From Planctomycetota bacterium (GTDB taxonomy: Bacteria > Planctomycetota > UBA1135 > GCA-002686595), in the NCBI GenBank assembly GCA_004296785.1, contig SCVU01000774.1, forward strand, positions 1-12,140: 12,140 nucleotides of DNA, written 5' to 3'. Of the stretch, positions 7,733 through 12,140 are shown in pieces (the stretch's first letter is position 1; each line of letters begins with the position of its first letter). The translations under genes were made by a program, and so were the position numbers. The notes beneath the pieces are model-generated. The model did not search any database. It saw only the letters and a list, made by a program, of their open reading frames with translations, and was not told the origin of the DNA.

Positions 7733-9826
7733 ATGAGCCTCTGGTACCTGCCCGGTCTGCCGCTGCTCGGCGCGCTCGCGTGCGGCCTGTTGTATCTGCT
7801 GTCGCTGCCGCGCAAGCGCGGCGGCGGTCACGCGCACGGTCACGCGAGCGGGCACGAGCACGAGCACGCGAGCGGCCATGGGCACGACGACGCCCACGCG
7901 CACGAACCCGCGGCCGATCACGCGCACGACGCGCACGCACCCGCCCCGGGCGCCTCCAATCCGTGGTTCGGCTTCTTCGCGCTCGGCCCGATCTGCTTCG
8001 CGCTCGGCATCGCGATCACGTACTTCGTGCGCCTGCTCGCGCTGAAGGACGACGCGCGCGTGATCGAGAGCGCGGCCTGGCACTGGTTCGACGCCGGCTC
8101 GTTCCGCGCCGACGTGTCGCTCGTGCTCGATCCGCTCTCCTGCACGCTCGCGCTCGTCATCACCGGCGTCGGCGCGCTGATCTTCTTCTACGCGCTCGGC
8201 TACATGTCGCACGACGCGGGGCGCGTGAAGTTCTTCGCGTACCTGAACCTGTTCGTCGCGGCGATGCTGATGCTCGTGCTCTCGTCGAGCCTGCTCGGGC
8301 TCTTCGTCGGCTGGGAAGGCGTCGGGTTGTGCTCGTACCTGCTGATCGGGTTCTGGCACGCGAAGGGCTGGCCCGCCGAGGCCGGGCAGAAGGCGTTCGT
8401 CGTCAACCGCATCGGCGACGCGTGCTTCGTGCTCGGCAGCTTCCTGCTGCTGCGCCTGTTCGGCACCCTCGACCTGTCCGACATCGGCGCCGCGGTGCAC
8501 GCGAAGATGGCGCAGCCGGGCGCGCAGCTCGAGCTCGCGCTCGCGGGCCTGCTGCTGTTCGGCGGCTGCTGCGGCAAGTCCGCGCAGTTCCCGCTCTTCA
8601 CGTGGCTGCCGGACGCGATGGCCGGCCCGACGCCGGTCTCCGCGCTGATCCACGCGGCGACGATGGTGACCGCCGGCGTGTACCTCGTCGCGCGGCTCTC
8701 GCCGCTGTTCGCGGCGAGCCCGGAAGTGCTCGACGTGATCGGCATCGTCGGCGCACTGACCGCGCTGATCGGCGCGTCGACGGGCCTCGTGCAGCGCGAC
8801 ATCAAGCGCGTGCTCGCGTACTCGACCGTCAGCCAGCTCGGGTACATGTTCGTCGGCCTCGGCAGCGGCGCGTTCACCGCGGCGGTGTTCCACCTCGTCA
8901 CGCACGCGTTCTTCAAGGCGCTCTTGTTCCTCGGCGCGGGCTCCGTGATCCACGGCATGCACGACGAGCAGGACATGCACCGGATGGGCGGCCTGCGCCG
9001 CGCGATGCCGCGCACGTTCGTCACGTTCCTGTGCGGCGCGGCCGCGCTGTCGGGGCTGCCGCTGCTGTCGGGCTTCTTCTCGAAGGACGAGATCCTCGCG
9101 CACGCGTGGCAGCACGGCGGCGTCGGTCTGTTCACGTGGGTCATCGGCCTCGCCGCGGCCGCGATGACCGCGTTCTACACGTGGCGCATGGTCGCGCTGA
9201 CGTTCTTCGGCGCGCCGCGCTACGACGAGCGCGCGCTGCACCCGCACGAGTCGCCGTTCTCGATGACGCTGCCGCTGACGGTGCTCGCGGTGCTCGCCGT
9301 CGTCGGCGGCGTGCTCGGCCTGCCGCCGGTGATCACGCACGCGCTGCACGTGCCGCACGTGCTCGAGCACTGGCTCGAGCCGGTCTTCGCGCCCGCGCTG
9401 CAGATCCTGCACGCGGGCGGCGCGCCGGCCGCGCTGTCCGCGCCGATCGAGTGGGCGCTGCTCGCGCTCGGCGCCGGCATCGCGCTGCTCTTCGCGCACG
9501 CCGGCTTCCACGCGTACAAGCACGGGCCCGAGCTCGACGGGGTCTTCGCCGCGCGGCGTCCCGGCCTCTACGCGTTCCTGACGGAGGCGTGGAACGTCGA
9601 CCGCTCGTACACGAGCCGCATCGTGATCCCGGTCAAGCTGTTCGCGTACTTCATCGCGCTGATCTGCGACCTCCTCGTCATCGACGGCGCGGTCAACGGT
9701 GCGGGCGTGCTCGCTGCGGAGACCGCGCGCCGCTCGCGCAAGTGGGTCGACGGCAGCGTCAAGAGCTACTCGCTGTGGGTCGGCGCCGGCGCGGCGCTGC
9801 TCGCGCTGTTGTGGGTGTTCGGATAG
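7733..9826 (+). CDS. nuoL: NADH-quinone oxidoreductase subunit L with His-rich loop
   Basis: Distal antiporter-like proton pump of complex I (ND5 homologue). The 697-residue product is longer than the 613 of E. coli. Pump residues seen: E195 in VGWEGVGLCSYLLIGFW, K282 in CGKSAQFPLFTWLPDAMAGP, and K451 in SGFFSKDEIL, corresponding to E. coli Glu144, Lys229 and Lys399. The offset is a constant 51-53 residues, so nearly all extra length lies before helix 5. It is largely explained by a loop after helix 1 with 13 His in residues 33-68. The C-terminus keeps the region containing the lateral helix and last membrane helix (AFLTEAWNVDRSYTSR to the final ALLWVFG), which sets it apart from Mrp-type antiporters. 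The ATG follows nuoK by 13 nt with only a weak ribosome site. There is a 37-nt gap to nuoM. Confidence 0.97.
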   Translation: MSLWYLPGLPLLGALACGLLYLLSLPRKRGGGHAHGHASGHEHEHASGHGHDDAHAHEPAADHAHDAHAPAPGASNPWFGFFALGPICFALGIAITYFVRLLALKDDARVIESAAWHWFDAGSFRADVSLVLDPLSCTLALVITGVGALIFFYALGYMSHDAGRVKFFAYLNLFVAAMLMLVLSSSLLGLFVGWEGVGLCSYLLIGFWHAKGWPAEAGQKAFVVNRIGDACFVLGSFLLLRLFGTLDLSDIGAAVHAKMAQPGAQLELALAGLLLFGGCCGKSAQFPLFTWLPDAMAGPTPVSALIHAATMVTAGVYLVARLSPLFAASPEVLDVIGIVGALTALIGASTGLVQRDIKRVLAYSTVSQLGYMFVGLGSGAFTAAVFHLVTHAFFKALLFLGAGSVIHGMHDEQDMHRMGGLRRAMPRTFVTFLCGAAALSGLPLLSGFFSKDEILAHAWQHGGVGLFTWVIGLAAAAMTAFYTWRMVALTFFGAPRYDERALHPHESPFSMTLPLTVLAVLAVVGGVLGLPPVITHALHVPHVLEHWLEPVFAPALQILHAGGAPAALSAPIEWALLALGAGIALLFAHAGFHAYKHGPELDGVFAARRPGLYAFLTEAWNVDRSYTSRIVIPVKLFAYFIALICDLLVIDGAVNGAGVLAAETARRSRKWVDGSVKSYSLWVGAGAALLALLWVFG
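7841..7888 (+). repeat. Tandem repeat in the NuoL His-rich loop (2 x 24 nt)
   Basis: Two adjacent 24-nt units, 7841-7864 and 7865-7888, matching at 20 of 24 bases by hand alignment. They encode HASGHEHE and HASGHGHD in the nuoL frame. The unit length is a multiple of three, so the repeat could expand or contract without breaking the frame. Confidence 0.8.
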
Positions 9827-9863
9827 CTCCCAGGAAACGCGCTCCGGATCCCCCGCCTCCCCC

Positions 9864-11495
9864 ATGTCGCTCACCCCTCCCCCGCTGCTCGTCGCACTGA
9901 CCTTCCTGCCGCTGGTCGGTGCGCTGGTGCTGCTCGCGCTGCCGAGCGCGCGCACCGCGCTGCTGCGCCAGGTCGCGCTCGCGACGACGCTCGCCACCGC
10001 CGGCGTCGCCGCGATCGTGTGGCGCGACTACGGCGGCGAGTCGAACGCGTTCGAAGTCGCCGCGCACTGGTTCACGCTGCCGGGCAGCGGCATCGACGTG
10101 CAGTTCATGCTCGGGCTCGACGGTCTGTCGTTCCTGATGTGCGTGTTCACCGCGCTGCTGATGCCGATCGTGATGCTCTCGGCGTACGGGCACATCGAGC
10201 ACCGCGTGAAGGAGTTCCTCGTGTGGATGCTGGTCATGGAGACCGGCATGCTCGGGGTGTTCCTCTCGATGGACCTCGCGCTGTTCTACTGCTTCTGGGA
10301 GCTCAGCCTGGTCCCGCTGTACTTCGTGCTCGGGATCTGGGGCGGCGAGCGGCGGCTGTACGCGACGCTGAAGTTCTTCCTGTACACGCTGGCGGGCAGC
10401 CTGCTGATGCTCGTCGCGGTGATCTGGCTCGTGTACGCGGCGAAGACGAGCGGCCGCATCACGCAGGCGTCGGACCTGTCCAAGCTCACGGACTTCGCCG
10501 GCGGGCTGCCGAGCTCGACGCAGGCCTGGCTGTTCTTCGCGTTCGCGATCGCTTTCGCGATCAAGGTGCCGCTGCTGCCGTTCCACACGTGGCTGCCCGA
10601 CGCGCACACCGAGGCGCCGACCGCGGGCTCGGTCGTGCTGGCCGGCGTGCTGCTGAAGATGGGGACCTACGGCCTGCTGCGCTTCTGCATCGGGCTGTTC
10701 CCCGACGCGGCCGCGCGCTTCGCGCCGCTGTTCATGGCGCTCGGCGCGATCGGCATCGCGTACGGCGCGCTGCTCGCGATGGCGCAGAACGACATCAAGC
10801 GGCTGATCGCGTGCTCGTCGGTCTCGCACCTCGGGTACGTCGTGCTCGGACTGTTCGCGCTGACCGCGGCCGGCGTGCGCGGTGCCGTGCTGCAGATGGT
10901 CAACCACGGCGTGTCGACGGGACTGCTGTTCCTCCTCGTCGGGATGATCTACGAGCGCCGCCACACGCGCTCGCTCGATCACTACGGCGGCGTGGCCAAG
11001 AGCATGCCGGTCTTCGCCGTGTGCTTCGTGATCGCCGTGCTGTCGAGCGTCGGCCTGCCGGGGCTCAACGGCTTCGTCGGCGAGTACATGATCCTGGCCG
11101 GCAGCTTCGAGGCGTCCCCGCTGTGGGCGATCGTCGGCACGAGCGGGCTCGTGCTGGGCGCGATCTACCTCTTGTCGGCGACGCGACGGCTGCTGCTCGG
11201 GCCGATCGTGCACCGCGAGAACGCGACGCTGTCCGACCTCAACACGCGCGAGCTCGTGCTGCTCGCGCCGCTGCTCGTGCTGACCGTCTGGATCGGCGTG
11301 CGGCCCGCCGACTTCCTCGGGCGCTGCGAGCCCTCGCTCGATGCGGCGATCTCGCGCGCGCAAGCGGCGCGCGTGATCGTCGCCGGCGCTGCGGACGCGG
11401 CTCCCGCGGACGCGCCGCGCGCGCTCGTCGCCGGCCCGACGGACTCCGTTCCCGCGGACGCGCCGCGCGCACTGGTCGCCGGAGGAGCCCGATGA
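9864..11495 (+). CDS. nuoM: NADH-quinone oxidoreductase subunit M
   Basis: Middle antiporter-like proton pump of complex I (ND4 homologue). The 543-residue product starts MSLTPPPLLVALTFLP at ATG 9864, matching the usual N-terminal helix; in-frame sequence upstream is Arg/Ser-rich and out of frame with the end of nuoL. Key residues fall at or next to E. coli numbering: E146 in FWELSLVPLYF (Glu144), K234 in AIKVPLLPFHTWLPDAHTEA, K265 in LLKMGTYGLLRF, and E407 in NGFVGEYMIL. This indicates a complete pump module. No Shine-Dalgarno sits at normal distance; the 37-nt gap after nuoL is C-rich, with AGGA only at 9832-9835. The C-terminal tail carries a 16-residue repeat in two copies. The TGA overlaps the nuoN ATG. 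Confidence 0.97.
   Translation: MSLTPPPLLVALTFLPLVGALVLLALPSARTALLRQVALATTLATAGVAAIVWRDYGGESNAFEVAAHWFTLPGSGIDVQFMLGLDGLSFLMCVFTALLMPIVMLSAYGHIEHRVKEFLVWMLVMETGMLGVFLSMDLALFYCFWELSLVPLYFVLGIWGGERRLYATLKFFLYTLAGSLLMLVAVIWLVYAAKTSGRITQASDLSKLTDFAGGLPSSTQAWLFFAFAIAFAIKVPLLPFHTWLPDAHTEAPTAGSVVLAGVLLKMGTYGLLRFCIGLFPDAAARFAPLFMALGAIGIAYGALLAMAQNDIKRLIACSSVSHLGYVVLGLFALTAAGVRGAVLQMVNHGVSTGLLFLLVGMIYERRHTRSLDHYGGVAKSMPVFAVCFVIAVLSSVGLPGLNGFVGEYMILAGSFEASPLWAIVGTSGLVLGAIYLLSATRRLLLGPIVHRENATLSDLNTRELVLLAPLLVLTVWIGVRPADFLGRCEPSLDAAISRAQAARVIVAGAADAAPADAPRALVAGPTDSVPADAPRALVAGGAR
11385..11480 (+). repeat. Tandem repeat at the NuoM C-terminus (2 x 48 nt)
   Basis: Unit 1 (11385-11432) encodes GAADAAPADAPRALVA and unit 2 (11433-11480) encodes GPTDSVPADAPRALVA. 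By hand alignment 40 of 48 bases match. The preceding residues ARVIVA resemble the unit end PRALVA and may be a worn trace of an earlier copy. The repeat ends at the nuoN ribosome site and adds a hydrophilic tail after the last membrane helix. Confidence 0.85.
11481..11487 (+). promoter_or_regulatory. Ribosome binding site of nuoN
   Basis: GGAGGAG directly after the nuoM tail repeat, 4 nt (6 nt from its GGAGG core) before the ATG at 11492. It supports the ATGA-overlap start of nuoN. Confidence 0.75.
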
Positions 11496-12140
11496 TCGCG
11501 GAAGCCACCACGCAGTCGGCGATCGGCGAGCAGTTCCACGGCCTGTTCGACGCGCCCGCGCGCGCCGCGCTGTGGCCGCTCGCCGCGCTCGCCGCCGGCG
11601 TGCTCGGCTGTCTGCTCGTCGACCTGCACCAGGCGCTGGCGCGCGCGCGCGGACTCCTCGTGATCGCCGCGCTCGCGGCCTGTGCGTGGTTCCAGCTGCG
11701 CTTGCTGCAGCAGCCGGTCGGGACCGTGCTGCACGGCAGCTACCACGGCGACGCCACGTCCGCGGCCTTCGGCCTGTTGTTCGTCGCGGGCGGACTGATC
11801 GCGTGGCTCGCGAGCCACGGCTACTACCGCCGCGACGCGCAGCCGCCGCTCGCCGAGCACGACGCGCTGCTGCTGTCGGCGGTCGCCGGCATGACGCTGA
11901 TGAGCGGCGCGAACGATCTGCTCGTCTTCTTCGTCGGGCTCGAACTGCTGTCGCTGCCGCTGTACGCGCTCGCCGCGCTGCGCCGCTCGCGCGCGGCCTC
12001 CGTCGAGGCCGGTCTCAAGTACTTCCTGCTCGGCGCGTTCGCATCGGCGCTGTACCTGTTCGGCGCGGCGCTGCTGTACACGGCGTCCGGCACGATCTCG
12101 CTCGACGCGCTGCGCGTGCTCGCCGCGCCGGGCGAGCTGC
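11492..12140 (+). CDS. nuoN: NADH-quinone oxidoreductase subunit N (3' partial)
   Basis: Proximal antiporter-like pump of complex I (ND2 homologue), cut by the window end after about 216 residues. The ATG overlaps the nuoM TGA and has a strong GGAGGAG upstream. The visible part has hydrophobic helices from about residue 28. It contains LLVFFVGLELLSLPLYALAA with E151, the position of the conserved helix-5 glutamate (E. coli Glu133). It is followed by EAGLKYFLLGAFASALYLFG, the helix-6 motif typical of NuoN. The spacing puts helix 5 about 18 residues later than in E. coli, due to a longer N-terminus. Identity rests on these motifs and on its position after nuoM. The downstream pump lysines and the C-terminus are not visible. 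Confidence 0.93.
   Translation, partial: MIAEATTQSAIGEQFHGLFDAPARAALWPLAALAAGVLGCLLVDLHQALARARGLLVIAALAACAWFQLRLLQQPVGTVLHGSYHGDATSAAFGLLFVAGGLIAWLASHGYYRRDAQPPLAEHDALLLSAVAGMTLMSGANDLLVFFVGLELLSLPLYALAALRRSRAASVEAGLKYFLLGAFASALYLFGAALLYTASGTISLDALRVLAAPGEL

Noticed and set aside
7598..9997. Long open frame of about 800 codons on the - strand opposite nuoL
   Set aside because: It is rich in Arg, Glu, Gln, Ala and His with no recognisable domain and lies opposite a fully conserved nuoL; it is a shadow of high-GC codon bias. The same applies to the long - strand frames opposite nuoG, nuoM and the M48 gene.
7733..12140. Mrp-type Na+/H+ antiporter or hydrogenase membrane genes instead of nuoL-M-N
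   Set aside because: Gene order after nuoG-H-I-J-K, the NuoL C-terminal lateral-helix region, and NuoM residues at E. coli positions 234, 265 and 407 all point to complex I.
1..12140. tRNA, rRNA, CRISPR arrays, insertion sequences or attachment sites
   Set aside because: Nothing of this kind was recognisable. Nearly all bases are in conserved coding sequence and the only repeats are the two short in-frame ones listed.

Overview
The window is a very GC-rich stretch of bacterial chromosome (about 70-80% GC in lines sampled by eye). All recognisable genes lie on the + strand. Two unrelated blocks are visible: the 3' part of a large membrane-associated M48 (Ste24p/HtpX-type) zinc metalloprotease gene (window start to 3575), and a tightly packed respiratory complex I gene run, nuoG-H-I-J-K-L-M-N (3776 to window end). 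They are separated by about 200 bp of non-coding DNA with a candidate sigma70-like promoter.

The organism cannot be named from this sequence. High GC, GTG starts, a large multi-domain M48 protein and complex I quinone-site sequences of this type would fit a Planctomycetota- or Myxococcota-like Gram-negative lineage. That is an impression, not a measurement.

The nuo run encodes a distal peripheral-arm Fe-S protein (NuoG), the two subunits linking the arm to the membrane (NuoH, NuoI), and the whole proton-pumping arm (NuoJ, K, L, M and the first ~216 residues of N). Spacing is operon-like: 1-nt overlaps at G/H and H/I, a 28-nt overlap at I/J, ATGA overlaps at J/K and M/N, a 13-nt gap at K/L and a 37-nt gap at L/M. 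The key charged residues of the pump modules are present in NuoK, L and M, and the Fe-S ligands are complete in NuoG and NuoI, so the products look functional. The genes nuoA-F are not upstream of nuoG; the M48 gene sits there instead. The NADH-input module and the quinone-module genes A-D must therefore lie elsewhere if the complex is complete.

I found no clearly new defence, mobile or RNA system. The points most worth a second look are a 13-histidine insertion between the first two helices of NuoL, a short NuoG that still carries the extra N7-type cysteine set, the large unassigned C-terminal part of the M48 protein, the split nuo layout, and a 16-residue duplicated repeat at the NuoM C-terminus.
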